Of a DNA stretch of 64,000 nucleotides, positions 43,785 through 52,545 are shown piece by piece. The notes beneath the pieces are model-generated. The model had not been told where the DNA came from and did no database searches. It saw nothing but the letters and a program-made list of their open reading frames with translations. Origin of the DNA: Ligula intestinalis (lineage: Eukaryota; Platyhelminthes; Cestoda; Diphyllobothriidea; Diphyllobothriidae); contig JAYGXS010000008.1 of NCBI GenBank assembly GCA_036362985.1, positions 11,075,896 through 11,139,895 of the forward strand. The letters run 5' to 3'. Numbering within the stretch: the first letter of the stretch is position 1; every line of letters begins with the position of its first letter. The translations under genes were made by a program, and so were the position numbers.

Positions 43785-44275
43785 GAAGACTTGCGCTGCA
43801 TCTACGGTATCTACTCCCTAACCCGCTACAGTCGACAAATGTTGTGCTTATAAACAACCGTAACCACGTGACAGTTCGATCCCCGCTGATTTTGACGGTA
43901 TCAGCTGTGTGCTTCACAGCATACTGGGAACAGACGCAGTGACTTACGTGCGGGTTTTTCTTCAGCGATGGTGGACTTGCAATGCCTCTACTGCACTCTC
44001 TCTTTCTCTCCCTTCCCTCGCCCGTCAGGTTCCGACCAAGTCGAGAATACCAGGGAGTGTGAGAGGGAGCCGTCACCAAGCGTGTCGCCAAATCTGATTC
44101 GACTCCCTCGGCGAGCAGGGCATAAAGACCCCATTACAAAAGAGCGTGACTGTCACTTCGCCAATCAGCTACTTCATACAAGTACACTGACAGCGCCCTG
44201 TGAGTTATCTCGTCAGTTGGCAACCTTCCACGCTACCACGACGTCTGGTGCACTATGCTAACCTTACGCACGTCG
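43785..44275 (+). repeat. Family B copy cluster, part 1
   Basis: A partial copy at 43785-43815 (GAAGACTTGCGCTGCATCTACG), then a fuller copy from TTTTGACGGTATCAG (43894) through GTGGACTTGCAATGCCTCTACTGCACTCTCTC and GGCATAAAGACCCCATTA to TCAGTTGGCAACC. Confidence 0.65.
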
Positions 44276-44389
44276 GGGTTGTTTAAAGTAAGGAATGTGA
44301 CCTAAGCCACCGTCTGAGCTGGTCAGTGGACTGATGTCATACTGACACAGAGGCTACCATGTAGGCGTGGCCAGCTGTCCAAGTTACAC

Positions 44390-44500
44390 CTCCGTAAGTT
44401 GGCTTCCCTCCAACCCGTGGCTTTTGGCGCACCATGCTAGCTTCAAGCGCATCAGATTGCTTTTAGTGAGAAAAGAGATGCGTTGAGGGTCTGTTAGGAG
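44390..44500 (+). repeat. Family B 3' portion
   Basis: GTTGGCTTCCCTCCAACCCGTGGCTTTTGGCGCACCATGCTAGC ... GCTTTTAGTGAGAAAAGAGATGCGTTGAGG. Confidence 0.6.
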
Positions 44501-44534
44501 GCGCTGTATGCTGCGAGCTAGCATACAGGTAGCG

Positions 44535-44815
44535 AGCGCGCTCATGGCAGGCTATCGATCGGCCTACAGGCGGCGAAGCATACTGACAGGCAACCAATCA
44601 GTAATTTAAAATTCAAGCAACAGTCAGCAGTCGAGTCACAAGCCAATCGTGTCGCTATTCACGCCGGGAAGGAAGCATATCGGCTCGATGGACATAGTTT
44701 TACACGCGTTTGTTGCCCTAAATATGTTGTACCAATTACGTTCAAAGACTTCTGCTTTTGCGTTCTATTTGTCGTGCTCTTCCTTAGGGGCTCACACAAA
44801 ACGTAATTAGGCTGT
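44535..44815 (+). repeat. Dispersed repeat T, copy 2
   Basis: Pairs with 35425-35710, in the same orientation. Confidence 0.55.
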
Positions 44816-44984
44816 GTCGCTTCGGCCTTGGCTACCGTTACAATCGGGTCGACCTCATTCTCTCCCCCACCGCCAGCAACAGGCAATCGTCCAACTGATC
44901 GATCGCCTAAGGTGGGATGGGCACAGTGCTTAGAAACAGCTTACACGCGCACAACCGCAGCCATGTGACATTTGGATCCTCGAG

Positions 44985-45405
44985 GGTTTCGACGATATCG
45001 GCAAAGGCAGTGGCTTGCGCGTCGGTTTGTCTGAAGTGAGGGAACACTTTCGCTGCAGATGCATCTGTTCCTTCACCCTCCAGGGTTCGATGCCATGACC
45101 AAGTCAAAAACACTGAGGGCTGACGCTGCCAGAGCCATCCCCAGGCGTGCCGCCACACCTGGTTCGGCTCCCACGGCGTTAGAGGGCCATAAAGGTCACA
45201 TGACGAAGGAGTGGGACTGTCGGTCCGCCGGTCAGTTACTGCGCAACTGTACACAGTTGGATTGGCAGCGCGGTGTGAGTTATCTCGTCAGTCGGCAACT
45301 TTCGAAGCTGTCCTGGCTCTTAGTGCACCATGATAGCTTTAAGCCTGGCGGGTTGTTTATAGTGAGGAAAGTGCGTTGAACCGTCGACTTCACTCGCTGT
45401 TCCCA
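44985..45405 (+). repeat. Family B copy cluster, part 2
   Basis: GGGTTTCGACGATATCGGC through GACCAAGTCAAAAACACTGAGG, GGTTCGGCTCCCACGGCG, GGCCATAAAGGTCACAT, GTCAGTCGGCAACTTTC and TTTATAGTGAGGAAAG. Confidence 0.65.
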
Positions 45406-45654
45406 GGCTCACACAACCACCGTCCGAGCCGGTCAGTAGGCGGGTGTCATACTGGCACGCAGACTACCATGTAGGCGTGGTCCGGACAAAGTGTTGATGG
45501 GTGGTTCGCGGTCAGGTGCGCATGTCATTGTGTTATTGCCTAGTGTGTTCCTGTGTCAACACCGGTTATGTCCCCCAGTTACGTGTTAGGAAGAGAAGGC
45601 AGAACAGGATAACAGATAGGGCTTTACTGTCAGCTGTACTAGTACATCAGCTCT

Positions 45655-46047
45655 GTTTCCTGTGTGCCTAGCAGCTTGTCTTCTGTGGTCGGTCCCGCCT
45701 CGGTAGCAGTCTGTCCTTTAGGGTAACAGCGTCCCGTTCTGCTCGCAGCCTTGCTTTTAAGGGGTAGTCATCATTGCTCCCCATTGGCTCTCCATGAGTG
45801 GCCGTGCGCGCGCTTTGCCCCTGGCCAGGCGTGACCTCAGCGTGACAGCGGTCTTGCGTGCGCATAACGCCTTGGACTCCTCGCGTGGTTTCTGCCGTTG
45901 AAGGTCGTGTAAATTGGCCCGTTCTGTATGCACCGGACTGGCCTGTTGTGTCCTTTGTTTGCGCGCCTTTGTCCGGCGTGACCTCAGGATGTCTGTCTGT
46001 CTGCATGACATGGGCGGTGGCTCACTTGTTCGGTCATCCTAACACAT
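45655..46047 (+). repeat. Dispersed repeat R, copy 1
   Basis: CTGTGGTCGGTCCCGCCTCGGTAGCAGTCTGTC through GGCGTGACCTCAG, TTGGCCCGTTCTGTATGCACCGG and GGTCATCCTAACAC. Matches 47130-47575 and, partly, 57575-57812. Confidence 0.65.
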
Positions 46048-46243
46048 TGCATTGTGTAGACTGTATGATTGCAGTGCTGGATGTGGGGAGGGGAGAGAGC
46101 GTACTCGCAACCCCCTGATGGAAAGCCTTTTAAGGAGACCGGATTTCTATGTTTGGCGTTATTCCGACTTTTGGATCGAATGTCGTCTCTCTCTCTCCGA
46201 AGCAACTATGTACACAGTATCAGAACTATAGGCAGAAAAACTC

Positions 46244-46312
46244 AACGGACAAAGATAAGGATAACTGGAATGACCATTTCTGGCTTAAAAGTCGTTATCA
46301 GCCCGCCATAGT
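46244..46312 (-). mobile_element. Family S SINE fragment, inverted
   Basis: AACTGGAATGACCATTTCTGGCTTAAAAGTCGTTATCAGCC is the reverse complement of the SINE body. Confidence 0.5.
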
Positions 46313-46589
46313 CCACCCTGCTCAACGGCTAGCATATCCTATTGACAAAGAAAACAGAAGAAAAAAACTAGGTTGCGTCGTCATGAGAGCAGTTTAAGGA
46401 AGGTGCAGACTGGTGATATTTGTTTTTTTTCATAATTTTGCCGAATAAAAAGTGCCTTTTCTTGACATGTTAAGTCGCCCTCGCCTTGCGATATAAATGA
46501 AAAAGCTTAATGTTGGCGAGTTGGCGTCTTCTTGACCGTGGTTTTTTTTCATACTCTGCGTCATCAAAATATCCCGGGTACTTTGATAG

Positions 46590-46805
46590 ACTGTCAGGCG
46601 GGTCGTGAAAGAAGTTTGTTGAATTTGAGTTAGAAACGCCTGAATGGGGGATGGGGGCGTGTCGACCTTCGTAAGCGTGTGCGATGAAGAAGAGCAGAAT
46701 ATACCGTTACCTTTTTGATGGTCAAAACCACTAGGACTCAGCCGCTTGTTGCTTTAACTGCCACTAATACTCCTGCTTTTACTACCTCTGCTACTACCAA
46801 TACCT
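46590..46805 (+). repeat. Partial copy of the TAC-minisatellite flank
   Basis: GGGTCGTGAAAGAAGTTTGTTGAATTTGAGTTAGAAACGCC resembles 48095-48140, followed near 46745 by a short ACT-like run. Confidence 0.5.
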
Positions 46806-46822
46806 GAGAAGCAGATGACTCT

Positions 46823-46892
46823 ATAACTGAAATAATACTTTTATTCGCCTGACGTTTCGATATCCGTCGCGGATTCATCAACAGAGACATGA
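46823..46892 (+). repeat. Hairpin family H, single copy
   Basis: Reverse complement: CTCTGTTGATGAATCC, GCGAC, GGATATCGAAACG, then TCAGGCGAATAAAAG. The stem ATCCG-CGA-CGGAT is perfect. It is the un-inverted form of the arms at 9743-9963. Confidence 0.65.
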
Positions 46893-47129
46893 TCACAGCG
46901 CAGTAGCAGATACAGGTAGTGTGTACACATGAGTTTTGCCCTATAAGACACTTAAAATTTAAACGTGTGCAAAAAATCCGCAACTGTTTGATGTGAGTGC
47001 TGATTCGCTACGTCAGGCGTAGGAAGACGTGGTGGCCTGTTCGTTTCCCAAATGGCGATTTGTTTTGGCCAAATTGAGTCTCAGTACCGAACATGGATTG
47101 GGCAAGTCGTTGCTTGTCGCAGCTTGTCC

Positions 47130-47575
47130 CGTGTCCTTCAGCAGCGTGTGTTATGTCGTCGGTCTCGTCTCGGTAGCAGTCTATCGTCTAGGGCATCCGA
47201 GTCTCGTGTCTCCAGCAGCTGAATCTCATGTTCCCCGCAGCAGAGTGCGCCTCCACTGATGACAGCGTATTTCAGGACCAACGGTCTTTGTTCCCTATTG
47301 GTCCCTCTGCAGGCAACCATCATGGGCTGTCTTCAGAATGACACGTCGCACTCTCAGTGACGTGCGCGATTGCATGCGTCTTTTCGTATCCCCTTGTCAT
47401 GCGTGACCTCAGAACCCGGCCGATGACTGTCCTTGCGTCCTCGTGTGCCAGCCCTTGAGGGTCGCGCGTCTTGGCCCGTTCTGCATGCACCCGTTGGCCT
47501 GTAACTTCCTTTTTTCTCCTGCCCTCAGGACAGCCAGAGGCATGACTCACGTGCTGGGCCGTCCTAACACCTATT
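47130..47575 (+). repeat. Dispersed repeat R, copy 2
   Basis: Shares CGTGACCTCAG, TTGAGGGTCGCG, TTGGCCCGTTCTGCATGCACC and GGCCGTCCTAACACC with 45655-46047. Confidence 0.65.
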
Positions 47576-48080
47576 ACTTCTATTTTCTTTGTAACCACTG
47601 CTACAACTGGTGTTCTTTTTAATGCTACATATTCTACTATAATTACTTTGCTCACTGTTACTGCTGTTGCCAATACTACTACTGCTGCTGCTACTGTTAT
47701 AACTATTTTTATTACCACTGATACTACTACAACCACTATTACTCCTACTAGTGTTACTTTTGATACTATTTATTCCACAACAACTAATAATATAACCATT
47801 ACTGTAACTACTATTACTTCCACTACTGATGCTGCTACTTGTTTAAGTATTAATACTACTACCACTTATCCTAGTGCTACCGTTGCTACCACTTCTGCTG
47901 CTACCATAACTACTACTGCCATATGACGTTCAGTAGTATCGTCTGCGTAGTCAGCCTTACAGTTTATTGGTCAGTTTGGACTATTGTGATTGGATGAAAA
48001 CCAAACAATGAGTAGCCCTACGCAATGAGAACACCAAACAGGGCTTCAGGTCAGGCAGACTAATATCACCAACAGTTTCG
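47576..48080 (+). repeat. TAC/ACT minisatellite unit 1
   Basis: About 350 bp of degenerate ACT/TAC trinucleotides framed by CTTCTATTTTCTTTG and TACTGCCATATGACGTTCAGTAGTA, then GACTATTGTGATTGGATGAAAACC. The Thr-rich frame 47648-47926 is a by-product of the trinucleotide repeat. Confidence 0.85.
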
Positions 48081-48099
48081 AGCAGCCCTGATGCGGGCC

Positions 48100-48560
48100 G
48101 CGAAGGGAGTTCGTTGAATTTGAGTGGGAAACGCCCGGACTGCGGTGGAGACAATCTTCGAGCTACCAGGCTGACACACGCTTTGTTCGCTTTGGTGAGG
48201 AGGAAGGCCATGAGCCTACCTTTTTTTCCATTTCGCGCGAGGCCGGTCAGCAGACTACGCCTGGCGTGCACAAACACGTACACACGCAGACGCCTTTGAC
48301 AGAACAGTAGTTTGTCTTGGTGCTTCACGGCGTTGGTCCACGTGATCCCCACCACACCACGCATGACACCCCATGTCGCAGCCAAACGAGATGAGTGCAG
48401 GCGAGGGGAGTAGTAGGAGAGAGAGAGACGGTGCCGGTATGGCTCCTCATGTGTCATTCATACGCGCCGCCTATGCGCCCTCGTTGTCGTGTTTTCGACG
48501 TAGCGATAAGTTAGCATTGGCGCCGGGATAGCGTACGTGTGCGAGGCGCCGACGATAAGG
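48100..48560. other. Spacer between minisatellite units
   Basis: Includes AGGGAGTTCGTTGAATTTGAGTGGGAAACGCC, shared with 46610. The frame 47981-48457 (-) crosses repeat flank and has no recognisable domain. Confidence 0.4.
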
Positions 48561-48570
48561 CACTCGTGCT

Positions 48571-49190
48571 TTAACTACTGCTACGACTATGAGTTCAACT
48601 GCTGTTGCTACTATTAGTCTTGCTATCCTCAGTACCAATTTAACTACTATTACTACCTATAACTTCTATTTTCTTTACTACTACTACTGCTAAAACTGGT
48701 TTTCCTTTTTATATTATAAATTCTGGCACAACAGTCACTACTATTACTGCCGCTGCTACTTTGTTACTACTACTACTACTGCTACTACTACTACTACTAC
48801 TACTATTGTTTCTACTACTACAACCGCCACAACTACTACTTATATTGCTGATACTACTAACACCGCTCCCACTACTCCTACTAGTGTTGCTTTTAACACT
48901 ACCAATTCCACAACAACAACTGATTATATCACCATTACTATTACTACTGCTACTAGTACTACTACTACTCCCTCTGGCCCTAACGTTACTGCTACTGCCA
49001 CTATTGCTGGTACCATCACTACTACTGCCATCTGGTGTTCAGTAGTAGCACTGCGTAGTGGGTCTTCAATATGCTTTGTTAGTTTGGGCTACTATGATTG
49101 GACGAAAACTAGACAGGCTCTTGGTTTCAGTAGTTAGCCCGAGGTAATGAGAGCACAAAACAGGGCTTTTGGGGTAGGCAGAGTAACATC
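48571..49190 (+). repeat. TAC/ACT minisatellite unit 2
   Basis: Same framing words as unit 1: CTTCTATTTTCTTTAC at 48662, TACTGCCATCTGGTGTTCAGTAGTA, TACTATGATTGGACGAAAAC. It contains a purer stretch at 48765-48810. About 1.06 kb from unit 1, so the whole is a diverged tandem duplication. The Leu-rich 94-codon frame is not a gene. Confidence 0.85.
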
Positions 49191-49197
49191 ACCGACG

Positions 49198-49338
49198 AAG
49201 AGAAGGGGGACTAGAACGACCATTTCTGTCTTACAACCTCGGGAGTGGCTACCGTGGCGTTTGATAATGGCTAACTGGAATCAGAAGTTTGCTTGTCTGA
49301 GCTTTCGGCCTCCTCCTAGAGTCCAGCGTCAGAGATAA
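49198..49338. repeat. Family S fragment (-) followed by family H copy (+)
   Basis: GGGGGACTAGAACGACCATTTCTGTC is a reversed SINE edge. TGGAATCAGAAGTTTGCTTGTCTGAGCTTTCGG then follows family H order. Confidence 0.45.
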
Positions 49339-49444
49339 AAGGCGTACACGAAAGACAAGTAACAGGTATAGGACGCAGGGACCAATCAACCGTTATGGGG
49401 GAGGGGGAAGGGGTGGGGAGTGGAGGTGAGGGGGACGACAGTCA

Positions 49445-49545
49445 ACTGATAGTGGCTAACTGATGACTACTAATAAGCTAGAAATTGTCATTCCAGTCCT
49501 TCTTTTCTTGGTCGGTAATGTACTGCTGCCTATAATATGGTAGCC
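49445..49545 (+). mobile_element. Family S SINE fragment
   Basis: TGATGACTACTAATAAGCTAGAAATTGTCATTCCAGTCC followed by GGTCGGTAATGTACTGCTGCCTA matches the body of the SINE. Confidence 0.55.
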
Positions 49546-50050
49546 GTTTCACAACTATTGACAGGACACTAGAGCGTGTTTCAAGGCACAACGGAATGTG
49601 TGACTTCCGTACCGATCGATGAGTGTCCATCTACCACAGGGATTTCAGAATGTCCGACGAGCGACTCGCTGCTGTTACCGTCAGCTGTAGTTTCCCGCGG
49701 GCCCAGGGCTGTTGCTAGGAGCGCAGTCCTCTGGTCAGACAGAACCACTTGAGTCACAGTTCATCAGTCCTGGGGATACTCACTATTTTTCAGTAGTTGC
49801 TCATTCCAGCCATGCCTATCGCTCCGGAGCTCCGCTTGCAGTATCTGTAGTTTCTTACCTGCTCAGAACTGTTCAGCCAACGTTCTCGAATCACATTTTC
49901 CCATGCGGCCCAAAGGTTTGTTACCCGTTGCCCCTGAACCTTAGGTCAGTCGGCTTTACCTCTCACAAGGAAGTCTAAAAAGTGTGCCTGAGTCGCTAGG
50001 AGTGTAGCTGCGGGGCTCGCGAACATCACGGATGCTGACAAATTATATAT
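49546..50050. other. Anonymous interval
   Basis: No repeat partner or domain is recognised; the 88-codon frame at 49712-49978 is unsupported. Confidence 0.35.
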
Positions 50051-50051
50051 T

Positions 50052-50170
50052 ACTGCCGGCAAAAACAATGGAGCCTGGAATAGCCATTTCTGACTTATTA
50101 GCCGTCGTCAGACCCAACCCCCTAATGATGCACCACCCGAGGCCGAAACTCGCGACCTTTTCGATCGGCG
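50052..50170 (-). mobile_element. Family S SINE, inverted copy
   Basis: Its reverse complement begins GATCGAAAAGGTCGCGAGTTTCGGCCTCGGGTGG, then TCTGACGACGGCTAATAAGTCAG. It faces the copy at 50197-50480 head to head. Confidence 0.75.
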
Positions 50171-50196
50171 TTCATCAACTAATGGTAATATCTTTG

Positions 50197-50480
50197 GACC
50201 TTAGCTCGCGACTCATTAGTTAGGGCATTAGACTGACCAAAAAGGTCGCGAGTTCAAGTTTCGGGTGGTTCAACACTTGTAGGTTTGGTGTCACCGGCTG
50301 ACGACGGCTAAGAAGCCAAAAATGGCCGCCTTCCAGTCTCCCTTGTCTTTTACTGCAATACTGCCTGCCTAGACGTCTAGACGCTACGGTTACCATCAGG
50401 GTCCGAAAAAATGAGACCCAAGGCAGAGCGGGAAAAGTGATTCCGTCAGCAGTCGGTGAGCATTCATCAACGGAGGAAAT
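50197..50480 (+). mobile_element. tRNA-derived SINE (family S), best full copy
   Basis: The head GACTCATTAGTTAGGGCATTAGACTG (A-box region) and GTCGCGAGTTCAAGTTTCGGG (B-box region) look tRNA-like. The body is GGCTGACGACGGCTAAGAAGCC, CTGTCTTTTACTGCAATACTG-like sequence, GGGTCCG, AGGCAGAGCGGGAA and GCAGTCGGTGAGCATT. Confidence 0.8.
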
Positions 50481-50920
50481 GCTAGTTTTCTAAGGCCCAG
50501 TTTTACCGTGCAATGTCTGTCATGCTTGGGTAAAGCACGGTCATAAGTACTTATGCAGTAGAGATGTATTGTGTTAAATTCCAGGGTAATTAGGCTAGCG
50601 TCAGAGTCAGGATTAAGCTTAGTGTTATTTTTAGCTCACGAGCATCAGTACCCTTGCAACTCGGGCGTTCAATCACACTTTATTGAACTGCGTAGAACGT
50701 TCTCCTGTTCATCATAGTTCCTGGGTTCCACATCTCCGACTAAAGGACTTCCTTCCTCGGTTGTCAGGACGCTCAGAAACGGACGGGGCGGGTCCTATTC
50801 CGTCGTCTTCTCTGAGTATACCATCTTGTCTTATCCACTCTCCCACGGTGCAGCTGGAATCTGAGGTTCTTCACTTGCTGTTCCTTCACCCAAAACCATC
50901 ATGCAGACAGTTTGGTGCCC
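50481..50920. other. Anonymous interval
   Basis: No recognised feature other than a weak GTTAG-like patch near 50580-50630. Confidence 0.35.
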
Positions 50921-50924
50921 ACCG

Positions 50925-51190
50925 ACAGTTAAACCGTCAATTTTGACGATGTCTACCTCATACTTCAGCGAACTGAAGGCATATGCGGTGACTTTTGCGT
51001 GGATTAATGTTACATGATAGTAGACTTGCTCGGCATCTACCGCACTCACCTCCCTCAACATTTGGCCCTGCTTTCACAACACAGCCAATAAGACCGGTGG
51101 CAGGATCGGGCGCAAGTGGCTGACACGGCCGAAGCCGCGCCTATGCGTGTCATCACGCCCTCCCCATGTCTGGCATTTGCTGTCAGCGAG
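50925..51190 (+). repeat. Family B copy
   Basis: AACCGTCAATTTTGACGATGTC, TTCAGCGAACTGAAGGCATATGC, ATGATAGTAGACTTGCTCGGCATCTACCGCACTC, AATAAGACCGGTGGCAGGATCGGGCGCAAGTGGC and GCCGAAGCCGCGCC. The copy ends about 140 bp before the terminal exon acceptor. Confidence 0.7.
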
Positions 51191-51333
51191 CAGCCTGAGT
51201 AACGCCTACCGTACCCTGATCTGTCACGCCGCCGGTTTAGGGGGTGCAGTGCTCAGCAGTCGTTTTAAGCTCCAGGCTATGCTCGTAGGGGAACTCCCCT
51301 CACATTGCCTCCTGTTATTTATCCCACTTTCAG

Positions 51334-51752
51334 CCCTATCGACGGAACACGAGCGTCGCGACAGCTTCACAATGGCGGCTGAACTGTTCTCGCGCATCGA
51401 GAAGCGCAATGCAGTGCTCACTTCAGCAGGCGGGTGGACCGGAAACGATGATGAGCGGACAACTGCCTCCTCCACCTCCACCAGTGTCCCACCCACCCTG
51501 ATGTCCTCGGTCAGCAGCAGTAGCGACCAGAACGACGGTAAGACGGCGGGACTGGTGGTGTCGCCAGACGAGAAGGTATCCCTGGCCACGCCCTCCGACG
51601 TGGATCCCTTCTTCCTGCCGTTGTCGGCGAACGACTACCAGCTGCTGAACGATCCCAGCATGGCCGACTACGTGACTGACGACCTCACGGAGGCCCAGCT
51701 GGTGCAGGAGCACTATATGGGCACCAATGGTTCCAATATCTGCTCCAGTTGA
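51334..51752 (+). CDS. Terminal coding exon of the same unidentified host gene
   Basis: The acceptor is TTATTTATCCCACTTTCAG ending at 51333. The exon opens with two bases that complete the phase-1 codon left by the exon at 36876-37077 (T+CC, Ser), then LSTEHERRDSFTMAAELFSR... for 138 codons to TGA at 51750. A Ser/Thr-rich middle (TTASSTSTSVPP, SSVSSSSDQ) is followed by an acidic, hydrophobic end (DPFFLPLSANDYQLL, then YVTDDLTEAQLVQEHY). Codon use is GC-rich and unlike the flanking repeats, and there is no retroelement motif. This looks like the C-terminus of a regulatory protein, but I do not recognise the family. The open frame continues upstream of the acceptor to 51147, where it overlaps family B DNA, so the upstream codons are probably intronic. 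Confidence 0.65.
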
Positions 51753-51990
51753 TGGCTGCCTCGGCTCTTTACCCCAACCCCGCGTTCCCCCACCTCCCAC
51801 CTTTCGCCTTAGTGATTCGTCCACCTGTACATAAGTTAAATTGCGCAGCCCCGCCCTTCCGGATCCGTGCATGTTTATTCATTGTGTTCGTGGATGTGAG
51901 TGTGTGTGTACGCTGTATGTTTATCCCTACGTTTCAGTTGTCACTGCCTCATACTCTCGCGAGTTCCCCACACCAAAGACTGATGACCTC

Positions 51991-52050
51991 GTCCCCCCCC
52001 CCCCCCCCCCCCCCCCCTTTTGGGCCCCCGCCCCCCCCCCCCCCTCCCTC
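51991..52050 (+). repeat. Poly-C tract
   Basis: Long C runs separated by TTTTGGG. The complementary strand is G-rich and could form quadruplexes. The Pro-rich frames here come from this tract. Confidence 0.95.
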
Positions 52051-52437
52051 TGTGTGATGCTTCCCGGTATCGGCTCCTAGAGTTTTTCATCATTATTATC
52101 ATCATCCTCACCAGACACCAGTAACTTCTACATTTCCCCCCCCCGCTCCCCCGCTATTTTTTATCGACGGTCTCTTTCATCTGTCGCCGCCTAAGTACAC
52201 GACCTGTCCCTCTTGCCGTCTGTCTCGCCGGGCGCGAAAACTCCGCCTGTTGTTGAGCCCTTTGAACTGGAACCTGTTGCTGCCGTCACAATAGGATCGC
52301 CCCCTCCAAACCCCTCTCGCGAGATGGCGCTCACGCACCTCTGTGTTTGCGCCTCAGCTTGTGTCTGTTCGCGCAGTGGTGACGGCGGCGGTGGCCCAAG
52401 TTAACGCGTGCGTGCACTTAAAGCCCGACGCTTTGTC

Positions 52438-52441
52438 TCTC

Positions 52442-52473
<32 letters not shown>
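52438..52473 (+). repeat. CT microsatellite
   Basis: CTCTCTCT run in the proposed 3'UTR. Confidence 0.9.
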
Positions 52474-52480
<7 letters not shown>

Positions 52481-52524
52481 GTATCCCAGATGAGCACATT
52501 TTGAGTCCTCTGTATCTTTTTACG

Positions 52525-52530
52525 AATAAA
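52525..52530 (+). terminator. AATAAA polyadenylation signal candidate
   Basis: A canonical hexamer 773 bp after the stop codon, followed by an A run. It is the first clear AATAAA after the stop. Confidence 0.5.
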
Positions 52531-52545
52531 AAAACCATTATTACT

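Larger units (their letters stand above)
37078..51333 (+). other. Proposed 14.3-kb intron
   Basis: Runs from GTGAGT to TTTATCCCACTTTCAG, with a pyrimidine-rich acceptor. It contains the second duplicated block and many repeats. The join is predicted only from splice signals and matching phase. Confidence 0.5.
51753..52545 (+). other. Proposed 3' untranslated region
   Basis: Follows the TGA stop and includes the C tract, a CT microsatellite and AATAAA at 52525. Boundaries are inferred; no transcript evidence is available here. Confidence 0.45.

Noticed and set aside
47648..47926. Thr-rich 92-codon frame resembling a mucin-like protein
   Set aside because: Degenerate ACT triplet repeat; the second unit gives a Leu-rich product in another frame.
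51147..51333. Upstream extension of the terminal exon to the Met at 51147
   Set aside because: Overlaps family B DNA and precedes a strong splice acceptor, so it is probably intronic.
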